From Prillingera fragicola (lineage: Eukaryota; Basidiomycota; Tremellomycetes; Trichosporonales; Trichosporonaceae), in NCBI GenBank assembly GCA_002335605.1, contig BEDY01000008.1:620001-684000 (forward strand): 64,000 bases of DNA, given 5' to 3'. The translations under genes and the position numbers were made by a program. Below the pieces are notes generated by a model that worked only from the letters and a program-made list of their open reading frames with translations, searched no databases and was not told where the DNA came from. Positions 25,788 to 36,884 of this stretch are shown in pieces. The first letter of the stretch is position 1, and each line of letters opens with the position of its first letter.

Positions 25788-27473
25788 ATGACCATCTACA
25801 CCCCCGCCCACACAGAGAAGGTGGCTCTCCCCGAGATGTCCATGTTCGACTATCTCTTTGACCACCCCAATTCTCCTCTCCCTCACTACGACCCCAATCT
25901 TCCCGCCTATATTGATGGCCTCACTGGCCGCCAGATTACGCGAGGTGAGACCAAGACTTTGGCTCTTCGTCTGGCCGCTGGACTGCGCAAACTCGGAATG
26001 AAGAAGGGCGACACTGCGACAATCTGGAGCTTAAACTCGATCCCCTGGATCATTACTGGACACGCACTCTCAGCGGCAGGAATCACGAGTTCCCCCGCCA
26101 ACTATGCCTACGAGTCGCACGAGATTGCGCACCAGCTCAACAATGCTGGATCAACGATGCTCTTTGTGACCCCCGAGAACATTGAAAAGTTTGAGCGGAC
26201 GCGCCCCCAGCTCAAATACTCGTTCCCCGACAGCCGAGTGATCATTCTTTGCGAGCTCAAGGACAAGCCCCCTGGAACCCCTTACAAGGCGCTCGAGGAG
26301 ATTTTCGCCGCCGAGCCTGGACACATTGAGCACCTGGACGGCGCCGAGGCCCATCTTACTGGCTGGCTCTGCTACTCTTCGGGAACTACTGGCTTACCCA
26401 AGGGTGTCATGACGACGCACTGGAATCTCGTCTCGCAGCTGCAGGCCGTCCGGGTCGGCTACGAGCCCCTCGGCCCTGGCGACCACATGCTGGCATTTGT
26501 CCCTCTGAGTCACACCTACGGTACTACCATGGTTTTGCACCAGCCGTTCTCAGTCGGCTGCACTGTCGTGTTGCTTCCTCGCTTCGAGGAGGTTGCTGCG
26601 CTGAAGTGCATCGAAAAGTACAAGGTTGTCCACGGCCTGATCGTCCCCCCCATTGTCATCACCCTGCTCCACTCACCTCATGTCCCCAAGTACGACCTTC
26701 GGTCTCTCCGAACCCTCATGTGTGCCGCTGCACCTCTTGGCCCCGATCTCACCGCCGCCATCGAGGCACGCCTGGCATGCAAGATCACTCAGGGCTATGG
26801 TCTCACTGAGACGTCTCCTCTGATTACTTGCTACACTGGAGCCGAGGCCGAGGGCCGTTCCGGATGGGTCGGTCCCCTGCTTCCCACCTGGGAGGCACGT
26901 CTCGTAGACGAGGACGGCAATGATGTCAAGGGCGACCGCGGAGAACTCTGGGTCCGTGGCCCGTCGGTGATGAAGGGCTACCATAACAATGTCGCTGCCA
27001 CCGAAAAGACCACAGCTCCCGGTGGCTGGTTCAAGACAGGTGACATTATGGTCCGCTCTGAAGATGGGTGGCTCAAGGTGGTGGACCGCTCCAAGGAGCT
27101 CATCAAGTACAAGGGCTTCCAGGTACCCCCTGCCGAGCTGGAGGAGCTTCTTCTCAAACACCCGCTGGTCAAGGACACGGCCGTTGTGGGCATCTACGAT
27201 CACAGCCAGGCGACCGAGCTGCCGACCGCTTTCATAACGGTGGGGCCCGAGGCTGGTGCCACCGACGAAGCTTCAAGCAAAAAGGTGACCGACGAGGTCG
27301 CCGAGTGGGTGGGCGGGAAGATTGCCAACCACAAGCGTCTGAGGGGTGGAGTCTTCATCGTGGACGCCGTCCCCAAGTCGCCTTCAGGCAAGATTCTTCG
27401 CCGTCTTCTGCGTGACAAGGCGCAGGCAGAGCGCGACGCTCTTACACCTCCCAAATACCAAGCCAAGCTCTAG
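25788..27473 (+). CDS. AMP-binding CoA ligase, 4-coumarate-CoA ligase-like, peroxisomal
   Basis: Single exon, 561 residues. It has the ANL adenylation motifs: YSSGTTGLPKGV (phosphate loop, near residue 200), QGYGLTETSPL, GWFKTGDI, DRSKELIKYKGFQVPPAELE and the catalytic-lysine segment PKSPSGKILRR. Overall it resembles fungal 4CL-like acyl-CoA synthetases, which activate an aromatic or medium-chain acid to its CoA thioester with ATP. The protein ends in AKL, a peroxisomal targeting signal type 1, so a peroxisomal matrix enzyme is likely. The substrate cannot be read from sequence. The lack of introns is unusual here and could reflect horizontal transfer or intron loss. I use the ATG at 25788. 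Confidence 0.88.
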   Translation: MTIYTPAHTEKVALPEMSMFDYLFDHPNSPLPHYDPNLPAYIDGLTGRQITRGETKTLALRLAAGLRKLGMKKGDTATIWSLNSIPWIITGHALSAAGITSSPANYAYESHEIAHQLNNAGSTMLFVTPENIEKFERTRPQLKYSFPDSRVIILCELKDKPPGTPYKALEEIFAAEPGHIEHLDGAEAHLTGWLCYSSGTTGLPKGVMTTHWNLVSQLQAVRVGYEPLGPGDHMLAFVPLSHTYGTTMVLHQPFSVGCTVVLLPRFEEVAALKCIEKYKVVHGLIVPPIVITLLHSPHVPKYDLRSLRTLMCAAAPLGPDLTAAIEARLACKITQGYGLTETSPLITCYTGAEAEGRSGWVGPLLPTWEARLVDEDGNDVKGDRGELWVRGPSVMKGYHNNVAATEKTTAPGGWFKTGDIMVRSEDGWLKVVDRSKELIKYKGFQVPPAELEELLLKHPLVKDTAVVGIYDHSQATELPTAFITVGPEAGATDEASSKKVTDEVAEWVGGKIANHKRLRGGVFIVDAVPKSPSGKILRRLLRDKAQAERDALTPPKYQAKL

Positions 27474-28643
27474 GTTTCAACGCAAAAGGAGTGTCATCAG
27501 TGTTGCGGTTGTTGTCTTGATACGGTGATCCGTTGTTCAGAAGTGTTCATTATGCAGTCATCATCATGCTACGACGGCTGCAACCAAGAACGGGCATGTT
27601 TCGCAAGGTGACTCGGAGCATCGGTTAGGAATCTCGGATCAGCTGACGCTATCATCGTGCCGTGACATGGCAGAGCGCGTCGGGCGGCCCGACTGTCGCT
27701 CCTGGGTCCGAAATGTTCAGATTTCTGCCAGTTTTGATGCTGGTTTCGCAACTTCGTGCAGCGCAGAGGCAGGCCAGTTTGTGTCTATGGCCTGTGTATA
27801 TGTCCTGATAACTGCTGGGCACACTTCCAGTGCATCCATGCAGCAAACTGTGGTTGAGATCAACGGGCGTGACTTACGCCTCGGCGGCGCAGCTCCGAAC
27901 TGACAGGTGCCACCTGGCTGAGCCTCCACTAACCTACAGCCTCGCGGGACAGCTCAGGCTCTAGCATAGTTAGCTGAAGGGTATATAGGGGCTGACGGAA
28001 GCCTGCAACCGTGTGAGCCGCAGCGACGGCCCAACCTCCTCCACGAGCCTTCCTGTGAACCCACTCTTTGCACCTGATTGTGCGGTAGCTTCGACCTATT
28101 GTGCATGCAACTTGCTAGTGCTGGTCCTACGGCTACACGGCACGGACCTCGCCCGCCTCGCCACAATTGCCCCGCACACAACCCGCTGCCCACTCGGGGG
28201 CCACAACTGCTCACTCGGCCGCGCTGCAGCAAGGCTTATAATCGAGATAAAGGTATCTGTGCCTGGACAGCGATTGGAAGCGGACTTATGGCGGTTGTGG
28301 GCCAAGCTTATTGACCGTGACAGTTCACCGTCAAAAAATGTTACGTAAAATGCATACACCTCCTGATAACATTACACATAACAATATTTACGTGTCAATT
28401 CCGTCAATCCTCTGCGACAAGGTCGCTGCACCGTGAACTACGCTGGACCGACTTTTCTTGCTGCTGCAACGACTTCCACAACAGCAACAACAAGGCAACT
28501 TTCACATTACGCGATCTCTCAGTGGTTGTTGCCCCTTCTTTACTACAACTCCGTTCTCGACGCATGACATTCGTTAGGCCTCTTGCCTAGCCTGAATCTA
28601 TTCGCGCATTCTTCCGTCGCCTTTGCCTTTCAACTCTTTCACA
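27474..28643. other. Intergenic region, ligase to mitochondrial-type gene
   Basis: About 1.2 kb. GTATATAGGG near 27981 is TATA-like but more than 600 bases from the next start codon, so an unannotated transcript could begin there. Frames across the region are short and unconvincing. Confidence 0.45.
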
Positions 28644-29357
28644 ATGCGCGGCACCCTCCTTGTCAACGCCGCGCGCGCCTCTTCATCGGCTGCTGGCGCC
28701 GCCAAGCCCCCCTCACACGCGACCAAGTCTTTCCTTCCCAACGGCCAGGCGCCTGCTTCCACCCTCCGCAACCTCGTCGACCTGCACCACACTGCGTCGA
28801 CGTTCATGCGCGACCCTTCCGAGATCCCCACGGCGTTCGAGAGCGCGTTCCGCCACCATACTCCCGTCTTCACCACCTACGAGCAGTTCCGTGCCAGTGC
28901 TCTCCGTTCAGTCAATGAACGGCCCATGGGAGGCCTGGAGCGCCTTGCCGAGCGTGGCGTCAGTGGTGTTGGCGCCCGCGGAGCGCTTGGCGGATACGTG
29001 CCCGGTATGAATAGCGGGGACAGCACCGGACGCCTGGGTCTGCACGACGGCGTGCCACCCAACGGTGGCGAAGGCCCTGTGGGCGAGGCAGCGCGTCTGG
29101 CCACCGACGGTTTCCGCCCTCCTCGGACATGGACCTACCGTCGCGCACCGGCCAGTGCGATGCTGACTGAGCGCGAGGTGCGCGTCAAGGAGGCTCTGTT
29201 CGGAACGTGGGAGCGTGGGCAGGATGCGGTACCGCGCCCCGGGCTTGAGGGTGTTATTGAGATTGTTCAAGCAAGTGGAGGATCCGTCTCCGAGGCCGCC
29301 AAGGAGTGGAACGCAAGGGACGGTATCGAGAACGACAGCACCGAAGACGGCATGTAG
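28644..29357 (+). CDS. Uncharacterised protein with mitochondrial-type N terminus
   Basis: Single exon, 237 residues. I do not recognise the family with certainty. The first 35 residues (MRGTLLVNAARASSSAAGAAK) are rich in Ala, Arg and Ser with no acidic residue, as in mitochondrial presequences. The segment STLRNLVDLHHTASTFMRDP followed by a helical stretch and FTTYEQFRASALRS recalls small mitochondrial ribosome-associated proteins, but this is a guess. The middle is Gly-rich and the C terminus (VKEALFGTWERGQDAVPRPG) is more conserved in character. The ATG at 28644 follows a C/T-rich leader and has an A at -3 (ACAATG). Confidence 0.7.
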   Translation: MRGTLLVNAARASSSAAGAAKPPSHATKSFLPNGQAPASTLRNLVDLHHTASTFMRDPSEIPTAFESAFRHHTPVFTTYEQFRASALRSVNERPMGGLERLAERGVSGVGARGALGGYVPGMNSGDSTGRLGLHDGVPPNGGEGPVGEAARLATDGFRPPRTWTYRRAPASAMLTEREVRVKEALFGTWERGQDAVPRPGLEGVIEIVQASGGSVSEAAKEWNARDGIENDSTEDGM

Positions 29358-29530
29358 GCGCACGTAGAGACAAGTTTGGCAATGCATCACCCATCATTGG
29401 TTCGCTGTTGCGCAGTGGAACGTGATCTTCAACAAGGATTCAATGCTTCCTATGATATTTCCTGTGGAGATGCAATGCGCAAAGTCTATCCATGCTCGTG
29501 ATTGTAGGATGCGGCTACACAGTTCTCGTC

Positions 29531-30311
29531 CTATCGGCGAGTCTGCTGCTGCACACGCTTGTCACCCTTCTCGGCACGCGCACGCAACTTCGCCTGCTTC
29601 TTGGACTCGCTAGGCTGTCCAGCAGCAGCTTGCTCCTGGGCAGCTCCCTCGGTCTTGGGCTGGCGGGGGCCAAAGATACTGGGAAGGAGCATGCCAAGAA
29701 ACGGCTTGGCTACGCCATAGAGCTTGAAGCCCCCAATTCCGGGAATAGCGAGATACAGCCACCAAAACCAGTTGCCCAGGAGAGCGGAGCCGAGGGTGCA
29801 GATCCATGTCATGTAGACGCTGAGGGTTAGCGTAGCAAGGGCGTCCCGACTGTCGCACTCACACATCCCATGCAAACTCGATAACGCCCTTGGCCATCAA
29901 GTCATCACCGCTTTTAATGTTGCCAGAGGCATCACGGCGGGGCGCACCAATGGCCACGAACCAGCGCCAAATAAACACGGTGGCGATGAACCCTCCAAGA
30001 TTTAGGAGGAGTGGAAACCACGACGGGATAAAGGGCCGTATGTAAAAGTGCGACTTCATCGCGCGCACCGCAAGAGTTAGAACCTATAGCGTCAGCAGTT
30101 TCTCGTGCAACCTCAGCCGCAAAGAGAAGCAGGCTCTATGCAAACTGTCGGGCAACAGATGGAATAAGATCGATTGTGCCTGGCCACTCACGTTAATCAC
30201 AAGCATGTTGCGCACGAGGCCTCTGAGCGCGGCCGAGTTTGCCGCTGCGATACGTTTACTCGATGCGTTGGCCTGAGGTCAGTCTGGTCCATGCACAAGT
30301 CTCCTCACCAT
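29531..30311 (-). CDS. SND2: SRP-independent targeting protein SND2 / TMEM208 homologue
   Basis: ER membrane protein of the SND route, which helps insert proteins with internal transmembrane segments. Exons 30309-30311 (ATG only), 30192-30272, 29863-30083 and 29531-29819 give 197 residues. The start ANASSKRIAAANSAALRGL then NMLVINVLTLAVR is the TMEM208 signature. Hydrophobic segments include FPLLLNLGGFIATVFIWRWF and LLGNWFWWLYLAIPGIGGF. The tail is basic (SESKKQAKLRARAEK), as in the family. The first intron follows the start ATG directly, as in MCM5. It shares a 175-bp upstream region with the divergent MRM2-type gene. Exon borders near 30083-30272 may be off by one or two bases. Confidence 0.88.
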
Positions 30312-30486
30312 GACTGCGTTCTATAGGTAAGAGTGCAATGCCTTGGTTCTTGGGTGGCCACGCGCCGTCATCACGCATGCCGATATGTTGCAGCATGCGC
30401 ACCAATTGCTTCCGTCTACCAAAGGTCAAACCTCCACCGAGTCGGTCCAAAAGTTCGTGTTCAAGGTCTCTGTCCACTATCCAGTG
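30312..30486. promoter_or_regulatory. Compact divergent promoter, SND2 / MRM2-type gene
   Basis: Only about 175 bases between the two start codons if the methyltransferase begins at 30487. The frame of the methyltransferase stays open upstream to 30343, so its true start could lie further left and shorten this region. Confidence 0.45.
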
Positions 30487-31335
30487 ATGCGGCCCGCCTT
30501 CGCTGCCCTCAAGTCTTCATCCTCGAAACAATGGCTTGCGCGGCAGGCTAGCGACCCATTTGTCCGAGCACGTGCTGGGAGCGCGTCAGGTCCTCAGAAG
30601 CAGTACCGAGCTCGCTCGTCATTCAAGCTGCAGGAGCTGGCCAGGCGTTTTCCTATTCTCCTTCGAGGCCGCTCGATTGTGGACCTCGGCGCTGCCCCTG
30701 GAGGATGGTCTCAGGTAGCTGCAGGAGCCATGTCTCGGCGCGGAGCAGTGGTGGCCGTCGATCTCCTGCCAATAGAGCCTCTCAAAGGGGTAGAAGTGAT
30801 CACTGGAGATTTCTTCGACCCCGAGGTGCAGGAAAGGGTGCGCGCGCTACTGGTCAACACTGGCAGCATGAAGCGCAAGCACACGAAAGTACATGACGAG
30901 GCCAATGGATTCACTTCAGAGAATGCAGAGCCCTCGGTCGCAACCGACCTCGTCTCGACGGGTGCTGCTTCGGAACCGGTCGCAGACACGGTGCTCAGCG
31001 ACATGATGGCTGCCATGTCTGGAGTCCGCGTCCGAGATGTTCAGGCGAGTCTTGATCTCTGCGCTGCAGCTACAGAGTTTGCGCATGGGGTGCTCCGACC
31101 CGTCACTGAAGAGCACGGAGGAGGTAGTCTTGTGTGCGTACGTCCTCACACCTCTAGAATTGACGCTTTGTTCAGGCTCAAGTTCTTCTTGCATCCGGAT
31201 CTGCTCGCCTTTCGCAAAGAGTCTCTCGATCCCTACTTTACGCGCGTCGTCACCGATAAGCCTAAATCAAGTCGCTCCGAGTCGAGTGAAGCCTACTGGG
31301 TGTGTCTTGGGTACAAGGGGCGGCCGCAAGACTAG
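30487..31335 (+). CDS. MRM2: FtsJ/RrmJ-type rRNA 2'-O-methyltransferase, mitochondrial MRM2-like
   Basis: Predicted to methylate a ribose of the mitochondrial large-subunit rRNA using SAM. Exons 30487-31133 and 31176-31335 give 268 residues. The SAM loop is DLGAAPGGW (66-74). The K-D-K-E catalytic set is present: Lys47 in ARSSFKLQEL, Asp in DTVLSDMMA, Lys in SLVLKFF (formed by splicing) and Glu in SSEAYWVCLGYK. The N terminus MRPAFAALKSSSSKQWLARQ looks like a mitochondrial presequence, which favours MRM2 over the nuclear SPB1 or TRM7. An insert of about 40 residues (GSMKRKHTKVHDEANG and on) precedes the catalytic Asp. The 42-nt intron has no in-frame stop. Confidence 0.85.
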   Translation: MRPAFAALKSSSSKQWLARQASDPFVRARAGSASGPQKQYRARSSFKLQELARRFPILLRGRSIVDLGAAPGGWSQVAAGAMSRRGAVVAVDLLPIEPLKGVEVITGDFFDPEVQERVRALLVNTGSMKRKHTKVHDEANGFTSENAEPSVATDLVSTGAASEPVADTVLSDMMAAMSGVRVRDVQASLDLCAAATEFAHGVLRPVTEEHGGGSLVCVRPHTSRIDALFRLKFFLHPDLLAFRKESLDPYFTRVVTDKPKSSRSESSEAYWVCLGYKGRPQD

Positions 31336-32022
31336 CCATGGTCGCTTTTGCGCTCTCTCGCCTCTCCCCGGACACGCAGAGGTCGACAGGCTGTATTGCA
31401 ACCCGAATCTCAGAACGAAGAACGAAGGGGCCTGCTCGGCATGCCAGTGACTACCGTCGCCGCGAGCCACACTTGCGGGGTAATCGTTGTCGCAGATCCC
31501 CCTAACCGGCTGAGGTAAGCAAGGAACAACGACTACTCGCGTTCAACATAGGAGGGAATGGCATCTCCGCCTGTAAACATTCGTTGCGCAGTGTTCCGGG
31601 ATCGAAACAGACCACCATGCGTGGGCCAGCTATATTCTATGCCTCTTGGCTATGACGCTGTACTGCATGTATGGCCACTTTGTATGCACATATTTCTTGA
31701 CTGGTCTATTATGGGCTGATGATTGCCCGCCGTGCCTCGGTGAATAAGCAGGAGATTCCGACCCGATCGGAACAGTAGCATGGTTGTGGTTTGTCACGAT
31801 ACCCTATCTCCAAAATGTTGCACTTCATCTTGGTTTCTGACATCTCTCATCAACTCCAGCCTCATGCTTGGGACTTGCTTTCATGCTCTCACACTGTCAC
31901 GGCCAACCCCTTGTTTGCCTGGACGCCATTAGTTATCCTCGACACTGAACGATCTACAATCTTTTTTGCTCCTCTCTGCCGCCCACCTCAGCATCCCGAG
32001 GACTTCCCGCCAGCTCCGAGCT
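31336..32022. promoter_or_regulatory. Upstream region of the MFS exporter
   Basis: About 690 bases with the 3' end of the methyltransferase gene on the left. It contains a spaced inverted repeat TTCCGA/TCGGAA at 31756-31772, described separately. No other gene seen. Confidence 0.5.
31756..31772. promoter_or_regulatory. CCG/CGG inverted repeat, candidate Zn2Cys6 site
   Basis: Arms TTCCGA and TCGGAA separated by five bases give an everted CCG-N7-CGG, the type of site bound by fungal zinc-cluster dimers. It lies about 250 bases before the start of the MFS transporter, whose families are commonly induced by such factors. Binding is inference. Confidence 0.4.
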
Positions 32023-33866
32023 ATGCGTCCAACATCTCCCACGTCCACGCAATCGACGACCGATACAATGGCACTTGATGCCGAACGTGCCGTGCCCTCT
32101 AAGGAATCCGACATGGCTACAGCCGCCGCCATTCTCTCCGCTGGCTCCTCTGCCCTCCCCACTGATAAGGAGACAGAGTACTTTGACGTTCAGTGGAACG
32201 GGCCAGATGATGCTGGCTGCCCTCTTAACATGCGCGCGTGGCGCAAGTGGTAAGTTGACAAGAGTGTCGAACTGCGGATAGCATATCCTGCTGACAAAAC
32301 AGGGCGATCGTCGGCGTTTTGGCCCTCTCATGCATTTGCGTCACCTGCTGTTCATCCATGGCGGCCTTCACCTACCCAGGTATTGAGAAGGAATGGCACA
32401 TTAGTAACGAGGTTGCTACGTTGAGCATCTCAATGTTTGTCATTGGCCTAGGTAGTGGACCTTGTGAGTTGAGTTCAAATGGGGCTTGTACTGACGAGGC
32501 AGTGCTGCTGGGCCCGATATCAGAGTTCGTTGGTCGCGCCCCAGTCCTTCACTGGTCATTTGTCTGGTTCTTTCTGCTCAACTTTCCTGTCGCATTTGGT
32601 AATCACGTTGCCATCCACATGGTCTTCCGTTTCCTCACCGGATTTGCTGGTTCGGCGTTTCTGTCCGTCAGTGGCGGAGCCATCACCGACATCTTTCCCA
32701 ACGCGAAGGTCGCAACACCAATGATGGTTTTCTCTTGCGCTCCTTTCATGGGCCCTATTCTTGGACCTATTGTGCGTAGACACTTTGAAGCATTGCGCAG
32801 AAGCAGTCGCTGACGAACAGCTGTCGGGATTTATCAACCAGAACCAACCCGACTGGCGCTGGACATATTATGTCATCTTGATCTGGGCCGGCGTTCTGCT
32901 GGCGGTTTTGATCGTCCTCGTGCCTGAGACCTATGATCCACAGCTGCTACGAAAGCGCGCCAAGCAGTAAGTAGTGATCGTATTGTGTCTACTGACGAAT
33001 AAAGGCTTCGGAGGGAGACGGGTGATACTCGCCACTCAGCCGCCATGGAGCGTCAACAACGCTCATTTTTCGAGGCCCTCAAGAAGAGCCTGACCACACC
33101 GTTTGGTGAGTATGGATACACTTGCGATGACAAAAACCTTACTCACCCTCACAGTCCTCCTCACTACGCAGCCTATGGTCTTATGCCTCGACCTTTGGTC
33201 CGCACTGATTCTTGGCATTCTCTACCTCTTCTTTGGTGGTGTACCCTACGTCTTCCGTACCGTGTACGCATTCAACATGCAGGAGACCGGTCTGGCCTTC
33301 ATTGGGATTGGTATTGGCCAGCTCATCGCGGCCTTCTCGCAACCCTACTTCAACAAAAAGTATAAGGCAGCAGCCGCCGACGCCATTGCTCGCGGCGAAC
33401 CAGGCGCACCTCCCGAGTCCCGCCTCCTTCCTGGCATGTATGGTGCCGTTCTTGGACCTGTCGGTCTGCTGCTCTTTGGCCTCACAACCTGGCATCACGT
33501 TCATTGGATTGTGCCAATCATCATGAGCAACTTCTTTGGCTGGGGTCTTATCTATGCCTACTCGGCCACATTCACCTATTTAGTCGAGTAAGTGACCTAG
33601 CCTCGAACCAGAGTTGTCGCTGACTCTCTAGCGCATACCGCCCAGTCGCTGCATCGGCCCTGGCTTCCAACTCGTTTGCACGTTCGTCCTTTGCGGCCGG
33701 ATTTCCACTCTTTGGCCAGCAGCTTTACCGCCGTCTCGGACCTGTGGGTGGCACATGCCTGCTCGCTGGCCTTCTATTCTTGTGCACGCCGATGCCCTTC
33801 ATTTTTTACCGCATTGGAGCTCGTGTCCGTGCCCGCTCGCCGTTTGGCAACAAGCAGTCCTGCTAA
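32023..33866 (+). CDS. MFS transporter, drug/polyamine exporter type (DHA1)
   Basis: Plasma-membrane proton antiporter of the major facilitator superfamily. Seven exons: 32023-32249, 32303-32463, 32503-32771, 32821-32966, 33005-33105, 33155-33587, 33632-33866; 523 residues, a usual length. The cytosolic N terminus carries FDVQWNGPDDAGCPLNMRAWRKW, close to the W-x-G-P-D-D-P-x-N-W segment of fungal drug exporters. Hydrophobic segments account for about 12 helices with a central charged loop (LRKRAKQLRRETGD). LGPISEFVGRAPV fits the motif A region after helix 2, and FLTGFAGSAFLSVSGGAITDIF the segment after helix 4. The substrate is unknown. The stop is 87 bp from that of the convergent CHL1 gene. 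Confidence 0.87.
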
Positions 33867-33953
33867 ATAGAGTCATACATCATGTCCTCATCCTATATAG
33901 TGCATTGTACCTCAGCCTAATTGCATGCTTCATTTTCAGCCCAGATGGTCTCG

Positions 33954-36884
33954 TCATGCGCCACCGGCTCGTTCACGCTTCTCTCGAAAGAATCCTGCAA
34001 TTCCCCTGGCTGCAGTTGCCCAGTCGTTCGGCACAACAACGTCGTCGCCAATCCACTTGGGCAGTTTGCTACGAATTCGCTGGGTGCTGTAACGCCTGTC
34101 GACCAAGAGGATTGTCGCATAGTCGTTGGCGTGTCGAATGGCTCGACCAATGGACTGGTTGACAGCGCGCATGCACAGGTTCTGAGGTGAGCGAGCAGCA
34201 GGAACACCTACATACCTCGTACAGCTCCTTGGCAGCATCCTTGCTGGCCCCAGGTAAGCGCTCGACATAGCGCATCCGTTCCTGCAACTCGACGCTTCCA
34301 ACATTGGCAAATGGTAGCCCAACCATGACGACACAGCGGCCAAGACGGTCGGAAAAGTTGATACCTTGGCGTCAGTTGGGGTCATGACTACAGCTTACCT
34401 TCTGACAACTTGCCACCAACGACAGCAAATAATAAGGCCCCCGTTCGTGGCTTGCCTGTCGGTCCCAGTTTTGGAACATCAATGGCTAGGGCATAGTCGC
34501 GCAATGTGGCATCGACATCGCCAGACGTTTGTGGCTCATAAAACACTTGCTTCTTTAGAGCAAGTTTGTCAAGCAACCCCGAAGCCCCCCACGCCGTCTT
34601 GAGCTTGTCCAGGAACGCGTACGAAGGAAGAAAGACGACCACGCCGTCCGGAATCAACCCAATAGCCGACTGAAGTACTGCACCGAGCTCCTGAACCTAG
34701 ACTGTCAGTTGCTTTCAAGACTCGACTTACCAAGCTCTCGTCTCCTCGATTTGAGTATTTAAACTCGAGCTCAACTTTCCGTGGGCCCCGTCCAATCACC
34801 TGGGTGAGGAGATTGTTCTTGGGGATGACGTGCGCACAAGAGAGTGTTGCAAAGCGGTCTCGAGGAATCGAAGGGAAAAGTTGACAAAAAAAGTCGGACA
34901 CTGGTTCCATAGTGCCGCCCGCCAATACCACTGCGCGCGCTTTGGACACGACCTCCGCGAAGCGTTCAGCAGGGTTGAGCAGCACATATTTGACAGTGAC
35001 AGCTTCCCCATCGGCCGACATAATAACACGTCCATCATCGCGGGCATCAGTCAGCGAGAGAAGAAATCCTTCAACGGAATGAAACGCCGCGATGGAGGCG
35101 TGGCGAACTGATGCAGGGCGAGGTCGCTTTTCGGCGGCAGCAGCTGCAATATCAAGCGATTCGGTAAACCCGCTGACCTTGCGCGCCAGTTTACTCTCCT
35201 TTAGATAAGCGAGCAACTCAAGTAGGTTGATTGAGTCGCCGCCGCCGCCAACACGAGACATGAGAGAGTTGACGTCAAGCATTTCTCCCTTGGCCTTGCC
35301 CTTGTCGGAACGAGCATCAGTCTGGAACGCGTCGCAGACTTTGACTAGCCCCCGTAGCACAGACAACGTTTGGGCAATCATGACAGCGTGACGAGGTTTC
35401 AACCGCGAGCGGAAACGTGCAAGATACTGAGAAAGTTGCGAGGCAGCACTGTTGAGATGCGAGGCGGGTAGCTGGCTCGAGTAGATGCCCAGAATTGTGT
35501 CAATGAGATCTGTTGTCAGCTGCCACATGAGCCTGGGACCTACTATGCGCCTCGTCAATGACCACAATCTGGTCGGTCAAGTCGATTCCAAGTGCCTCAC
35601 GTGCATTTTTTTGCAGCAGGAGGTTGTAGGGTAACGTGACAAGTTGAGCCTGGCGCACGGCACGGCGAGTGGAGTAATAAGGACACACGCCAGCCTGTCG
35701 GCCGTCTCCTACCAGGTCCTCGATGTCTTGCACTGTCGCAAGGACGCGGTCGCGCGCATCTAGAAGAGGTCCTTCGTTTGCTTTGGGAGGCAGAAACTCG
35801 CACCTGGTGTTCCCTTTCGTCAGCATGCCGTGCACGGCTCCATGCAACCTACCGCTCTTCTGCATGTCCAGGCATGCCTCATTCATTCGCTCCTCCCCTC
35901 CACGGCCAAGTGCGCGCACTTTGTCGTTGATGCACAGCTGTCGACGCGATGCCAGCGGAACAAGACTGACTGTTCCCTCTTCGTTGTCCTGTTCATCGCT
36001 ATTCTTGCCAGCGGGAAAGGTCGTTTTGAGCAGCTCGGCCGTGAGCTGCCGCAGCTGGCTGTGAGTACGCGAAGCGAAGTAAACCTGCATTGTCAGCTCC
36101 GTGTCTCAAAGGCTGCCTACCTTTGGCACATCCTCATCTGCTTCCTCCTCTGTGACAGGCTTCGAAGATAGTTTGGCCATGAGCGCGCGTACTTCGGGTG
36201 ATAGGTGAATGCCATCGTCAACGTCGCCATCCTCATGACCGTCCTCGGGCAGATACTGATCATCACCCTTTGCTGCCTGATCCTCAAGCTCAGAGCCGGA
36301 CAGTCGAGGACGCTTTCGAATGCCGCCAAATGCGTTCCCCTTGCCTGCGTTCCGCGAACGTCTCTCCCTCAGACGCACGGCCGCAAGTCGAGCTGCCCGT
36401 TCTTCAGCAGCAGCACGCAGCTGGGTCATGTGCCGCTTGACGGCTTTCTCTACAACCCAAGGCGGATCTGGTGGTTAGTCTTGCCATCACTGACTCTACC
36501 TACCATCCGGATCCTCGGCGATGAAGCGTGCGCGTAGGTCCGCTTCGGCGGCGGTGTCGAGCCGCAACCTGTGGGCAGCAAGCCAGCTCAGAGTAGCGGT
36601 AAGAAGCGTGAGGGATTTGCCTGTTCCCGTGGGCGATTCAACCTGCAACTCTTAGAACCCAGCTTCCCTTCAGCTAAACCTACAATAGCAATCTTGCCGT
36701 CCTCGATAGCGGTAAAGACTGTGCGCATCAAATCGAGCTGGATTGCGTACGGCTGGGGGTAGGGAAAAACAAAGGACTCCGGTGTGGCCAGATGCGGAAG
36801 CGCTGGCCCGCCCGTGTCATCCTCGGCACGCGAAGCACTCGCAGAGAGTGGGCGTGAGCCCGACGCAACTGCGTTGGCGTGCAT
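33954..36884 (-). CDS. CHL1: DNA helicase CHL1/DDX11, iron-sulfur type
   Basis: XPD-family helicase for sister-chromatid cohesion and fork processing. Nine exons (36684-36884, 36504-36642, 36121-36467, 35853-36084, 35544-35813, 34731-35509, 34399-34696, 34216-34364, 33954-34181) give 880 residues in phase. The start [23 protein letters not shown] and Walker [14 protein letters not shown] (about 69-81) are typical. [14 protein letters not shown] follows a charged insert. Four iron-sulfur cysteines appear in order: QLCIND, EACLDM, TRCEFL and [13 protein letters not shown] is split by a splice site, at about 393-396, then NLIDTIL. Late motifs include [20 protein letters not shown] and [16 protein letters not shown] 39-nt stopless intron sits just before the third cysteine. 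Confidence 0.93.
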
